A stretch of 64,000 nucleotides of DNA from Wolfiporia cocos (Eukaryota; Basidiomycota; Agaricomycetes; Polyporales; Phaeolaceae), in assembly GCA_029448655.1 (NCBI GenBank), contig JACCLO010000009.1:1736001-1800000 (forward strand), in the 5' to 3' direction. Positions 11,832-24,721 of the stretch are shown piece after piece (the stretch's first letter is position 1; every line of letters begins with the position of its first letter). A program made the translations under genes and the position numbers. The notes under the pieces are model-generated. The model was not told where the DNA came from and ran no database searches. It saw nothing but the letters and a program-made list of their open reading frames with translations.

Positions 11832-13852
11832 GCTGGGGGCGCTGGGTTGACGCAACGCTCCTGGCTAGTGCGGGGGCAAATGAAGAAGGGGATCCCCGAG
11901 CTCAGATGCGATAGAGTTTGCATTGAGTTGGCGGCAGGGCAGAACTCAATGGCCGCTCCGGAGGATCGGGCGTGGCATCGCGCACGGACGGCTACTCACT
12001 GCGCAGGCGTCGTCCCCCGCAACGTGCAGCGGGTCACATGTGCCGCATGCGAGCACAGGCACTCCACGGGTGATAGCCGCGCCCGGATTCTGCGAGGAAA
12101 CGCAGCCGAGCCCAGGCCCAGGCCCATTGCATTCCTCTCGATGGAGATCCTGCATGCTCCCGCGAACCTGGGCCGTTCAGGCTCGCCCCGCGCCCACTCA
12201 ATCTAACTCCAATCGAGCCCAGATTCTGATTAGATTGCCGTCCGTGCCGCAACCGTATTCGAGACAAACCCCAATTCCCGCGCGCTCCCATGCCTCATTC
12301 ATCCCATCAGCGCCCTCCATATCAAATTGCCCTGCGCTGCAGATCCCTGCTGGTACACCGGAGGAGGATCGGAGAAACGAGCCTGCTCGGAAGATCAGAA
12401 CGACGCCACCCCTCGCGTCCGGGTCTTCCCCGGCCTCGCCGCGCGCCCGCTCCTGTGCACTCCCATCGCCTGCGCAGCGAACCCAATCACCATCACGAAC
12501 ACGTATGACAGATCACGCACGACAACTCTCCACGCTTATTCCACGTTCGCCTCCAGGCGATTGGCCGTCGCACGCAGTGTCCCCCGATGCGAAAAGCATC
12601 GCGGGAGAAGACGACGGGGCTCTGTTCGCTGCCTCAACACAGCGCTGCGTTCGCACCCGCGCGCAGCCCCCGCGCCGGCCCAGCCTGAGCGACGAAGGCC
12701 CAGGCCCAGAAGGCGCATGTGCGGAAGTCCTGATCGCGAAGGGAATCCGCGATATTCCTGCGTGAGTAGCCGCGTTACTGAAGGAAGAGCGCAGAGCATT
12801 CAATAGATGACTCACCCCCGCTGGGCGACTGGCCCAAGCGAGGGCGTCTGCGCGCGTGGGGATCCGTCATGCGCGAAGCCTGTGCAAATAGAGGATATCA
12901 GAAGAGAAGGCCCGCAATCATCGCATGACGCCGTCCAGGGTGACAGGAAGGGAACAAGGTCCGTTGCACATATAGCTGCTCCATTGCGTGTGCCCACACC
13001 GGGGGATATACGCGTGGATGCCATATACACCTATTGTTAATGTGTTTTGCCAGATGAAGAACCTGTCTCAATGAAGTCATACTGGCCTTGTTCTGAACAT
13101 TCCCTATTCTCAGGAGACGGCGACCTACCTGTGCATACCGTATTCGTATCCAGGGTAAACCACCTCCACGCCTCAGGCCTGGGTGCGGCGGCAGGGAAGA
13201 TCGCTGTCCCCAGGATCACATCGGTGTTATCTTCAACAAACGGATTGGTCGACTAGCACGAGCGCACATGTAATTTCCGGCTGAACCACCGCAGGAACCT
13301 GTCATTGACGCGGGCATGCCGTCCCTGAGAGAGAGTATCTGGCACCTATTTGAAAGGGCTGAGCGGCGCCGTGGATATCCACTTATGAGTCTCGGGGCGA
13401 TGATCCTAAAATGCAGAATAGAGAAGCCGTCTGTGGATGATCACTACGCGACTAGATACGAGCGTGTCTGACACTCAGACCAGACTATAGGCAGCGAGCT
13501 CCGTCACAGTAGCTGGACAGCATCGGAAGCTTATTCGTTGCTAATAAGCTAACCACACCCGCGTCCGACACGTGCAAGGGCAGGTTGGCGCAGGCGGCCG
13601 GTAGAGCCTCATTCCATAATCGGGTTCCTGGCATCAAACGCCGCAGTCTGCGTGAGAGCAGCGAAGAGTCCATCACCGCCGGTGGTGACGACGAGAATTA
13701 GTATTCCGTGGACTGGTTGTATTATACTTATATTATGACACAGCCGCGAAGGCCGGAGACGCACCGCGCGCGAAGCGCCGGGGTCCGACGAGTGGGTCCA
13801 CAGTGATGCGTAATCGAGATCGCGACCCGCCGCATTGCCGCCTGGAGATGGA
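11832..13852. other. Gene-poor upstream region of the WOPR gene
   Basis: About 2 kb without a recognisable gene. The longest frame (280 codons, plus strand from 11923) is Arg/Pro/Ser-rich, lacks motifs and overlaps equally long opposite frames, as expected from GC bias. It may hold regulatory sequence for the developmental regulator; no specific site is supported. Confidence 0.5.
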
Positions 13853-16800
13853 TCAATTGACCAGATGCTCTATTGACAGCCAGGGTCACGTAAATCGCCG
13901 ATATCCGACGAGGCCATTAATGTCAGTTAGCCTCCGGCAAACACGTGAGAAAGCGCGGGGACGTACCCTCCAAGGGTAGAACGATAGGCGTCCAGTCTGG
14001 AATCTCGGCGTAGTGCGACGTTCCACGGAACGTGTACCGGATCCTAAGGGCTTTTGCCACCCCAGGAACGGGATCGTAGAAACCTTGCAGTCCGGCCTAA
14101 GACGCATGATGTTATGTTAGCATCGGTCCGTACAATAGCTTGATCGTGATAGTGACAGCCATTTATCCCGACACATGACAGAGGATTTTCCGGACAGGTT
14201 GACAAGGAGAGTATCCTTCCTTGATAGATGGCTGATGCCAGAGTCCACGGGGTAGGTATCCGTGTACAGGTCTGATGGCATGGTCGCCATCAGATATGTT
14301 CACCGGTCCTCATGGCAGAAGTCTATCCATCCTCGCGAAGCCTAGCCGTCTGATGCCGTGCAAAGCGAGACAGTCCCGGTTGGTGATGTGCATCCACACG
14401 TGGAGAACTTCGCAATCTTACTGACGACATCGTGTACGAGAAATCTCTGGCATGAGCCGGATCTAGCCCCTGTCGCGAAGGGCATGCATCGCCCCGACGT
14501 AGTGAAGGCTAACACGAGAACGCAAAGGCGGTCCTAGAGAGGCGGGGATAACAAAGCAGCGCGAAAGGCGACGCGAAAGTCTGCCTTCATTCGCTGCCGA
14601 ACGGACGAAAACGTGGCGGCAGACAAATAGCGGCTCACCTTGCTTCTCCTCCCAGGGATGTACAGCTGACTTTTTGTGACCAAGGCCTGCAGAGGTACTG
14701 TCACATTTACATCCAGCCCGTCTGTGGCTTCGTCACGCTCGGCAGGCCCATAGAACGCTTCTTCGATGATGAGACCTGAATAGAACGCATGTCGTAGATA
14801 AGTCGTCGTTGAAGCGCAGCGAATGCGAGCTGACCATTGCACGATGTCTCCGCCTGCATGTGCCGCCTTGCGATATCCTCCAGAAGATAGGTGGTTTCTT
14901 TCGTCTCACGCAACAAATCAGACTTCTCATTCTGTAATGCGTAGCGAGCCTTCCGGAAGAACCTTTACACACGCGACAGGGTGAGTGCTGCAATTTGAGA
15001 CGAGAAGGCGCGAAGACTTACTGCTTACGCTCTTTGCGACGCCGAGGCCTGAGAATGAAAGTGTACGTAAGGATGAGGGCTGTGGACGGTATGAGGGTAG
15101 TCCAGAGCGCCAAGCCCGTGTCGCGGTCATCCGAAAGTGTGACAGGGAGCGACAGCTGCTGTCCGAGGTAGGAGCCCCTAAATGAACGTGTCTCAGTACG
15201 TGCACAACCCAAACCGCAGAGCAAAATCACTCTAATCTGAGAATCACGCCTTGTAGACCCAGCGCCACGTTGGCGCCAAAGGAATTGCCGCCTCTCCTCC
15301 ACTCTCCGCCGAACGACCAATTGACATAGCCCAATCCAGCCTGGAGCCCCAGCTTGACTCGCAGACCCAGCTCTGCAAGGACAATGCCCCACTCTCCCCC
15401 GACGCCACTTAAAAGTCCTGCCAGCGTGGCTTGGACTGTCCAATAGCTCGAGAAGACTGACAGCCCGGACGCAGAAGGGGGGCGTATACTTGGGTCGGCC
15501 CCCAGCAAGGTTGGAGGCACCCGACCCTCAACGGTATAATCAAATAAGTGCGCCGACGACACGGACACCGTTAGGGTTGGCACGGCGGAGGTTGCATTGA
15601 ATACAATTGTGCCCTCTGTTGGAGAGCTGCGGAACAAACGCCGCGAAAAGCCGATAGAGAACGGCAGAATCGCCGAGGGCCTGGTGGATGATGACAACGA
15701 CACTGCCTTGAAAAGATTGCGCGTGAATGATAGATCGCAGAAAACCGTGGTGTTCTCGTCTTGATACGAAGTTTTCAAATCTAAGTTAGAAGCTCTCAAC
15801 AGGTTCGCGGTAGCCTATATTACGTATCACTTGTTATTCACTAACAGCGAGAGGGCATCGGTATCACATACCACAAAGTTGATGCGCGGCGAGTACTGAT
15901 GGCGGATAGTGCCAGTCAAGGCGCTGCGCAGAGCAGCGGGAGAATCGTCCGCATCAAGGGCGCCGCGAGAAGAGGCGCGCCCCGTCAGGATGACCGACGT
16001 TTTTTCATTAAGGTCTGACTTTTGGGGAATGCCTTTGTAGTCGTTAAATTGGAATAGTTCCTGAACTCACCTGTACACTGTGCCGAACACTGAAACTACT
16101 TTGTCGAACACCAGCGAGCTTATTAACAAGGCGCTTGTACCATGGGCGCCCATAGTCGTATAGTTCGACTTCAAATAAAGAGCTTGCATCAATTCCCGCA
16201 ATTAGGCGACCTTTGGGCCGTATCAACTTTTCGAGACGGGATTGCTCAAGTTCCTGACATTTTTGGATGAGTGCAGTGTCAAGCTGTCAACGGCACTGAA
16301 TAGGTCAACCTGAAGAGACGCAAGTTCAATGGGCCAACCTGTTCTCGGGGAATTCCTGAGAGGTCGGCGTCGTGCACGGTCTTCAAGCCTTGGGTGCCTA
16401 TGCTGACATACATTCAACATGTCGTCGCATTGCTACTTGGCAGCACGAACCTAGTAGGTCGTACGCGCGTCTACTCAAATGTCAGTTCTAGTCGTTGGGA
16501 TATCTAATGTAACGCGGAACGCACCGGTTGATGGGGTCAGATAGCACTAGCACAGAGCCATAAGCAATGGGTATATGCGCATCGAAGAACGCGAAACACC
16601 TTCATACGCCTTCTGCACCTCCAAGAACCGCTTTGTAGCCGTATCCTTTGTCTCCTCATTGTGCTGCCTATCCGGATGGAACACTACAGAGAGCTGTCGA
16701 TAGCGCTCCCTTATCTCATATTCTGATGCTGTCTTCGGAAGATTAAGTACTGTACTGGGCAGCTATGAGGACGCCTGATCCGAGGAATTGTATATTCGAC

Positions 16801-16869
16801 GTACTAGAGAAACTCTCGGTCGTCGGGAGAGTTTGGAATGTTATTCAGCTCAGAAGCTGATTTCGACAT
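13853..16869 (-). CDS. DNAJC11-like mitochondrial J protein
   Basis: Thirteen exons close to 610 residues: 16805-16869, 16600-16754, 16525-16546, 16451-16470, 16339-16397, 16071-16283, 15872-16018, 15231-15814, 15022-15177, 14835-14962, 14639-14775, 13967-14096, 13853-13869. The J domain is residues 22 to about 90: YTVLNLPKTASEYEIRERYR, VVFHPDRQ with the HPD triad, AYEVLSDPINRRAYDLLG. The middle (about 110-420) resembles the beta-rich DNAJC11 core (IDASSLFE, GTIRHQYSP, GVGGEWGIVLAELGLRVKLG). After it come a hydrophobic segment and a basic patch (ILTYTFILRPRRRKERK). The C-terminal DUF3395 domain contains EEAFYGP, VTVPLQALV, SQLYIPGRRSK and GLQGFYDPVPGVAKALRIRY. In animals DNAJC11 binds the MICOS/SAM bridge at the mitochondrial outer membrane. 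The intron before the penultimate exon is 542 nt; the others here are 50-97 nt. Three exons are 17-22 nt. Confidence 0.93.
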
Positions 16870-17112
16870 GCAAGCAAGTCAGCTTGTAGACTTGTCGTCT
16901 TCTTGAGCTTTTGATGGGTCCAGGAGCAATGCTCACAGCAGAAGACGTCGATGGACGAGGGCGGAGGTCGCTGTGTTGCGCAATGCCCGCGACCGACCCG
17001 CGTTTCGCACTCAGAAATAGTTTCCTTTTCAAGTTAGCGCATGCAGCGATCGTCATAGCTGGCTTTACTGGGAACTACCATCGACTCGACGTCGGCCCTT
17101 GCTTGACATACA
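16870..17112. promoter_or_regulatory. Shared divergent promoter region (DNAJC11-like / RMD1-like)
   Basis: Only 243 bp separate the two divergent start codons, so both core promoters must lie here. No clear TATA box is seen. Shared control of two predicted mitochondrial proteins is an inference. Confidence 0.5.
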
Positions 17113-19180
17113 ATGTCTTCTAATCAACCAAATCCGAAAGCTATAGCTGAAAACACTGCAGAACCGAAAGCTCGAGGCGCAAATCGCTCTACCAAAGTCG
17201 CGGGCAAGCTCAAGGTTTTGCCCGACCAGGTTGAGCCAGTATTACGGAATAAGGTGGTCGAGGTAAAACCGCCACCGAAGGATAAGGTTGACGAAGAAGA
17301 GGAAGAGGAGGCTGAAAGCGACGAAGACGAAGGGGACGACGAGGAGGAGCCTGAAGAAATCGAGGTATGTGGTGCTGCCTCTGCAGTCACGAATGTTAAC
17401 ATTATCTGGACGCTGCATTCGGTAGGTATACAACCAGATCGACTTGATCCCTGCGGGTACTGCACGGAGAGATGCTCTTCGACTTACCAAGAAGAAGGCG
17501 AAGTCGTTACCACGCGTTACCGCGTATGCCACAGCTAGGTATGTCGTGACTGCCACAATGACAGCTGCCCGCTACAACGATGCTACTAGCTCGTACCGAT
17601 TCCCCGAACTCATGAAGTTTTTCAACGCTCGTCAAACATCATATCACACCAATCCTCGAGTAATCGACGAGGTTATCTATACCCCGTATGTCTACGAGCT
17701 CCCGTCAGAGGATCCATCTGGCTCCCAGCGACATGTCCGATTCCGAGCTCAGTCTCCTCCGGAAGGCCAGACAGGCGACCTTCTAGGTGTTCCAGAATTA
17801 GCACCGGACTCAGAGACACATGCACCTGTAGACGGAGAACAACCTGGCAAGGCAAAAGGTCGTAAGAAGAACAAGTTTCTAGAGCGGGAAACGCCGAAAG
17901 AGGCGGAGATCTTCATGTTCAAGTACGGCACGGTCGTCCTTTGGGGTATGACTGAGGCGCAAGAAAAGAGGTTCCTATCGTCCATGTGAGCATTGTCCCC
18001 GCTTTGTTAAGAATGCATCCGCTGATTGTCGACAGAAAGCGGTTCGAAATAGACAAACTAGGTATGTCGTGGCGGAGGTGACCAATGCCTCGCTCAATGT
18101 AATCTCTGGGCAGCCCCACAAGACGTTGAGATGGAAGATCTCAATTATTACTATGCGAATTATAGCCGGTACCTGAATTCCAACTTATCACAAAACAGCG
18201 CTGATGTTTCCACAGAATCTATAACGATGTGATAACTCTTCGAGTCGGGTCTAGCTACATGTGAGCGGTTTTCCCATCCGAACTTCTGTGACAGATTTGC
18301 ACCCGGGACAACGCTCATTCACATTCAGGACGAAGCTCTCCTTGTCCCACGCCCTGGCGCAGTCCGTGAAGATTTCATTGGTGCGTGCCCACTCACAAGA
18401 CATACCGAACGTCCTGTCTCATGCTCTCAATTCTGCGGCTATAATGCGGCCTCGTCCCGGACCGTCGTAGTTTGAAGAGCTGATTTCATCAACTATTGAA
18501 GAAACTAAAGACATACCCGAGATTATCAGCGAAACAGGCAAGATTGGCATGCCGCACAAAGGTAGTTTCATGCTCCGCATATGTATCTGTATCATGCTAC
18601 TAAAGGGCCCTGTGTTATCGATAGACATCATGCGGAAAATTGGGGAGCTTTTCCTCCTCAGGACTAATATCAACTCCGTGGGCTCGGTGCTTGATTCGCC
18701 CGTGAGTGGTCCCCAAAAATGTAGTCGTCAAGCTGCCTGACAATCCCACTGCATGTACAGGAGGTTTTCTGGGTAGGTCACTTCCCTTCCGGTCTATCAT
18801 GCTGTTGTTTTCTCACGAGTTCGCACTGTTGACAGACATATCCCGACTTGCAACCACTTTATGATGCAGCCCGTGATTACCTAGAGATACCCCAGAGAAT
18901 TGACCTGCTAAATACACGCGTCGAGGTGACCTAGACCACGCAATTTGTCATCAGTTCTTGGTCTAACCTTGCTTTCCTAACGAAGGTTTTACAAGATATG
19001 CTCCAACTACTCAAAGAGACAGTTTCTAGTCGTCATGCGGAACGCCTTGAGCAAATTGTCATCGCACTGATTGGGGTTGAAATTGGTGAGCGTCGCATGA
19101 CCCCGAGAAACCCGTCTGCTAAGTCAAGTCATCCATTAGTTCTTGGCATTGTAACCATAATAGTCGACCTATTCTCCTGA
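17113..19180 (+). CDS. RMD1/Sif2 family protein (DUF155)
   Basis: Thirteen exons close to 446 residues: 17113-17364, 17426-17538, 17590-17985, 18036-18061, 18123-18168, 18216-18260, 18329-18380, 18471-18561, 18625-18701, 18761-18772, 18836-18925, 18986-19085, 19140-19180. The N-terminus is disordered with an acidic run. A basic segment (TARRDALRLTKKKAKSLPR) precedes the DUF155 domain, marked by FMFKYGTVVLWGMTEAQEKR, MEDLNYYY, ITLRVGSSYMTKLSLSHALA, LFLLRTNINSVGSVLDSPE, FWTYPDLQPLYDAARDYLEI and RIDLLNTRVEVL. It ends in a hydrophobic anchor (VLGIVTIIVD). Relatives include yeast Rmd1/Rmd8 (sporulation), fission yeast Sif2/Sif3 and human RMND1, an inner mitochondrial membrane protein needed for mitochondrial translation. 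Exon 10 is only 12 nt and encodes EVFW, a conserved part of the domain. Confidence 0.93.
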
Positions 19181-19462
19181 TGGCAGTACATGCGGACGTC
19201 AAAGCCTCTTCGTATAGTTCAGCAGCATAACCACGGAGCTTGTAAATTGTATACCTTGTGTTTGCTATCGATTCATCGTTTCCAGTCTGAAGAGACTGCA
19301 GTCATTCTACATTGGCAATCCGTTACCGAATGGTTCCGTCCAAGCTGTATCATAAATAACTATACCTACTCTGGCTTAAGTTACACGCTCGTAAATCGTC
19401 CATGACCGGGACCTTTTGGTACGTATACAATTTCAGTATAGTTCCAAGCCTGAGCTCATCGG

Positions 19463-22400
19463 TCAAGTGGCCTTCTCCCGCTCTTTCTCCCGTCCCCTCT
19501 CCCTGTTCCGAGACCCGCCAGAAGCACCCTTGTCTTTAGCTTTATCCTTCGTCTGTTTGAAACATAGGAATTCAATCCCAGTGGCGCGGCGGGTATCTCC
19601 CAGGGTCTTCTTCACGCCATCCAGATGTGACTGCAAATTCTCGTCTCCGGGCCGGCGGGCATAAGCCTGTGAGATCTTCGTGTAGAGATCAGCCAGAGTC
19701 TGGTCTGCGGAGGGCGTGACGTATCGCGAGAGCGTTTGATGCAGGAACTCAATCTCGAGCGTAGCCTGAGAGTGCGATGAGTCACGTATGTGAGTCTCAG
19801 AGCCTCTTTGCAACAAGACAGGCACGGGAGCCGTGTGTACATACCCGGAGCATGCCGCCCATGCCGAAGCGCTTCACTTGACGGAAGCAGCGCAGCGCCT
19901 CCTCCGCCACGTCTTCCACGAGCGCATGGAGGGTGCGGTCCAATAGGGGGGCTGCGACGGCACTTACTTGCGCATGCACGCCTACAAGGAACATCATGAC
20001 CTCATATATATATGGTCGGATCTCTGCGTTTGAATGAGCCTTAGACGAGAAGTGGAAGTATAGAGCGGAGCATACCTCTAGGCTGTGGCGTCTCGTACCA
20101 ATCCATTTGGGGATCTAACACACCATTCCGAACCATTCCCATCAGAGTAGCGGCCTTGGGTTTGACATAGCTCTGGAACAGAGTTCTGTCAAGTTCTTGA
20201 ACGATATTCATTAGAGTCTATCGATCGCCACTTGTCTTAGCCAAACGCAATGCCAAATATGGCGAAAGCACCCTACACGTTTATCCTCTTCAATTGAGAC
20301 ACCGAGTGCGTTGCCTAATTCGCCGGCCATGCTCGGAATAAGAGACCGCTTGAGATGGTCGATGTTCGAGACAACTAATAATACCCGATTGTCCTGAGTC
20401 AGACGATATCAGTCAAGATGAGAAGCAACCAGGCCTGGGAACCACGCACCGGATTTTGGATATCTACCAGTTCCAGCGGATTCGAAAGCGAAACTCCGGT
20501 GATTTCTGCGACAACAGGCGGTGCATTGGTCACGGTTGGCGATTCGTCGGAGGCAAGGTGTACTAGGCCATCGAGGACCGCACAAAGCGAATCAAGGAAT
20601 GCTTTGGTTATCTTGCTCGTGAACTCAGGCGCAACCGCCTTTCGCTTAGCTAACCGTGACGTGGACATGGTAGACGAGGACGAGAGGTCAACACCGCCAG
20701 CAATCTTGAACGCACATGTGGTCATTTCTTTCTGGAACGCTTGTAACTTTGAGAGGTAGACCGTAGTGTACGCATCAACTGTCGAGCCTATCCAGTCCTC
20801 TAAAAAATAGAAGATGTTGGCGTCTACATGATAGATGTGTCAGCTAATTAATGAGCTGGGAGTAAATGGAAAGGGCTGACCTCTGATCCAGGCCTGTACT
20901 AGAACGTCTTCAAATTTCCACCTTGCGCTCTCCAGAAGGCCTTTGAGGCTAGAAGATGTTTCGTGCGATATTTCCATACTATTCATGTCGTTGACACAAT
21001 CTTGAATCTCTCCTAGGATCTTCATCAGCTGATAGCCTGTAGCTAGCGCATTTGAGTTCTTTGGAAGCAGAGGAGGCGTCGTGTCGATAGTGCTGTTAGG
21101 AGGAGTTTGCACATGGCTATCGGAGAACACGAAGAACTCCGACAGCAGGGTAATATACAACTTCACGACGTCGAGGGCCATTGCTCGACATTGAGTAGGA
21201 CTCCTTCTAGACGTGCCACCTGGGCCCTAGGGTCGGATCAGTGACAAATGCTTCACTGCCCAGCCTTCTTGATTTGCCTGACCTTTTTCAATTTCCCGTC
21301 GAGGAAGCTTTTCGCAATCTTCCAGAAATTCGGAAGAGATGATAGCATCACTTCGGATACATTTTTCACCATCGTGAGGACGGCCTGCCAAACCTCATAT
21401 CCTCCTGTTTGAGCTGCATCACGCTTCAGCTACATCGACCATCACAATAATACTGGAACGTACGAAGAACACTATCAGCCTGCTTCGCCTCTAGCGCGAC
21501 AAGACAAACCTGCAGCTGCGCCGACAAGGCAGCTGGAAGGGATGCAAGGTCCCCCGCTTCTGTCTGTGTCTTCTCATGGGCCGCTGCGGATGTGAACTTG
21601 AGATTGCTGCCGAACGAGCATCGACGGAACAGAATGTCACCTCTAACCGTCTCAACTGCTGCGGTATATGTCTCTTGCATATGCTGCAGAATATACTTGT
21701 GCTGCGCATCGAAGTAAGCCCATATCGGGTCATCTGATGGATTGAGCTCGAGCAGAATCCTGAGAGCAGTCAACATGGCGTTTGAATGGCTCACGTAAGA
21801 CACGTACTCGATTGTCTTCTCTTGCTCCTCTATACTCCGAGTAGGCTCCTGCAGCTTGGCCAGGAGTTGTTTCTTCATCTCGCCCATGACTTTCTCCACC
21901 GTACCCCAGACTTTATTGAGAATCCGTCGCTGCTGTAGCTCCATGATCGCCGATCCTTGCCCGTCTTTCGCTGAGCCAACAGGGAGGAGCTGTCCTGGGC
22001 GGGATTCAAGCAGGAACTTGCCCTTCTTGTAATCTCGCATGGCTGCTTCGTATCGACCCTGTCCGATAGGTGAGAAGCTTGTTACTTTCTGATTGACTCT
22101 CTAAGCTCACTCACAGCTTCAAGCGACTCAACGAGCGAACCTGGCAAGCTGAAGAAGAATTTTGATCGTTCGAACACTCCAAGCGTGGTTCGCAGTTTCT
22201 GGGCCTTGAGAGCGTTCTCCAGCACAGGTAAGAAAACCTGATCCGCCTTCTGTGCGGCCTCTGTTGGGATTAGCGCATGAGTTCAAGTAGGACTCTGTAA
22301 TGTACAAGCATACGCTTCAGGTGGTCTTTGAGAGGTTTTGACGCGAACTCTGACTTCTCTGCGAGAAGTCCCTCCTGCATCTCGGCATATAGTGCTTGTC

Positions 22401-23011
22401 AATAGAATGGTTAGCACATTGGGTGATACATGGTATACACCTGTCTGTTACCGTCAGTAGATGCCTTCACAGCCACGAATCTGTTGAAATTCTCCTCTAC
22501 GAGCACCCTCACAGCTTCCGAGCGAGAGTCGATAGAGGCGCGTAAGTTGATGATTCCAGAAGCCAGGTCTTGGTACGTTGCATTAGGGTGCACGGCGGAC
22601 AGAAACGCCTTCGGGTTAAATGACTTTGAGGAAACCAAGACAGCAGCCTCTGCGCCACACGCATGAACATCTCGTACATCGCAAGACAAACGTCACTGAC
22701 TAGTATCCCGATCCATATTGCGTAAACTATTATACAGGTTAATCATACGCACTATTTCACTTCCTGAGTTGTCCCACGCACTCAATCACAGCTCCCAGGC
22801 CCAACGGATCTGGTTCGCCATCACCAGAGGTCGCGCTGAGAGAGCCTGTCAACGGGTCGTCCTTGTCATAATCCACCTCCTCCCATTTCCTGTAGGCCAG
22901 TGAGCCAAGTACAGCACATAGGCGTTGTCCAATTTACATGGGCGAAAGTGTTGACACCCCGTAGGTCTTGAGTAACTCGGCATCGTCAATATCGAAATTA
23001 AGCTTTCCCAT
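19463..23011 (-). CDS. SEC5: Exocyst complex component SEC5
   Basis: A multi-exon gene for a subunit of the octameric exocyst, which tethers secretory vesicles to the plasma membrane at sites of tip growth. The first exon (22938-23011) starts [18 protein letters not shown], followed by [12 protein letters not shown] in exon 2 (22782-22889). Exon 3 (about 22440-22640) has [20 protein letters not shown] and [16 protein letters not shown], the most conserved Sec5 N-terminal stretch. Exons around 22380-22060 carry [19 protein letters not shown] sequence. A large exon (21426-22040) has KGKFLLES and helical repeats, and more helical exons follow down to 20399. The C-terminus (19463-19825) ends with [32 protein letters not shown] and [20 protein letters not shown], then a Lys/Arg/Glu-rich tail. 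I did not resolve every junction (for example exon 2 to 3 near 22780-22680), so total length is not given. Confidence 0.9.
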
Positions 23012-24340
23012 GCCGCTAGTCTGTCAAGTTAGTTCAATACCGAGACTTGGCAAATCACGAGGTAGGAAGCAGAGTACGGATGCTGCAGACGGGACAGTAC
23101 AAACGTTGATAGCCAGTTGCCAGGTCTTATCACACTGCTACAGCGATGAGTGGTGGCGTTCAGCAGTAGGGACCCCGTCATCTTAGGTACCCCGGATCGA
23201 CAGGACCCCGAAAATAGATTCAACCCGGAGATATATACACTGCCAGACCTTCCGATAGCCTGAGGTTGGTAAACCAGGAGTGGAATTGAGCCTATAAAAT
23301 GAATGGAGTTGGGGCTGGCCCAGGATAGGCTGAGCTCCGAAGTGTGTTTATGAGTGCTGTTTGGCCCGAGGGCTCGCCTCTGCGCGATTTCGATCGATTA
23401 TAGCCTCAGGCTAACATCTGAATGACCCCGGGTTCACTTTTTATTTGCGCGGTCATGTGACGTGACATGACTGCGGACGTGTTTTTCCTTGATCTCCAGA
23501 GCCCTCTCTTCATTCCCCTTTGCATTGTCTCTGGAAGCTGCCACTTTCTTGCACAACCTATTACTCCAGGACAGTTGCTCAAAGTCCACAGGTATCCCCT
23601 AGATGTTCGGTGCGGAATCTAAGCCTATTGACAAGCCAACCGTAGTTGAGTGACTAATCAGGCTCGAGCCGCAACAGCAGCAGGACCTGCATGCAGTTGT
23701 TCAGGTATGTTCCCCAAGCGTTACTGAGCTACTTGCTTAGCTAGGATTAGTTGACAGGGGTCTATGTCAACCTCATCTCGCAGCACGTTTGTATCTTTAT
23801 GGCCGTTATATCCGGTGATGTCCTTCTAGGATCATGTAGACTCATGGTTCGTAACAAAGATGAGGCAAATCTTGCCGGCAATGGTTGGGAAAGTGAGTAG
23901 CGTCTTTACATGTTGATCGCAGCTGTGACAGTATTTTACCCAGATACGTAGAAGAATGCATACGTTTGACTGTGAGTGGTTTGGGAAGTTCGCGCCTTGC
24001 ACGAGGTACGAGCGCTAGGCCGAACGTTTGCTTACTAAGCGAGTGGGGAGGAACGAGAGACGCGTAAGCGCATTCGCGCAACACCTCCCTTTCGAAGGCC
24101 CTCGTAGCTCACTGCAAAAACCAGTTTTCTGACCCACCCAGCCACTCCCCAGTGTTGGATGGTGGTGTAGTCGTGCCACCGCCTCGTTTCGGCCTCTACA
24201 CCGCCAACCAACGCTCGAGAAGTTCGGTCCTTTGTGGCTCAGCTCGGTCGTCTCCCTCGCGCGCGAAGCGCTCGAAAATCCGTCGCATCATCGCATTCCC
24301 AGCGCTTCCAAACACGGATTTTCGGCCTTCGCACACCTTC

Positions 24341-24382
24341 AAAATTCCGAGTTTTTCGTAGCCTTAGCACCTTCGGAATTTT
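24341..24382. repeat. 10-bp perfect inverted repeat, 22-nt loop
   Basis: Arms AAAATTCCGA (24341-24350) and TCGGAATTTT (24373-24382). The role is unknown; it could be a regulatory palindrome or part of a repeat remnant. Confidence 0.6.
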
Positions 24383-24721
24383 GCCCAATTCCGACCGAAC
24401 TCTCTCACCCCAACCCATCCTTCCTAGTTCAAACGTCACTCATTAAACTGAGATGTACTCGTCACTGTACACTATCCTCGTAGATCCCCACTCGCACTTA
24501 GGAAGCTAACTCCCGTGAGCAGCGATGTGCATGTCGACGGTCTCCACTCCTGGCATGCAGGGTGATTCAGCAGATCTACTGTAATACATCTCATGTAAAT
24601 CGCATCTCCTCCCGTCCCACAATATGCACATTTGTACGGCAGCAGCAAATATATCTAATTGTGCTGATGTAATATGAAAATGATGTGAACATATTTTAGC
24701 TGGCCGTGGGACCAGGGCTGA

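Noticed and set aside
11923..12765. 280-codon plus-strand frame
   Set aside because: Composition is Arg/Pro/Ser-rich, overlapping frames of similar length exist on both strands, and no domain is seen.
23603..23900. Possible small spliced gene between SEC5 and the hydroxylase
   Set aside because: Splice-like blocks exist but no set of introns gave one open frame, and no family was recognised.
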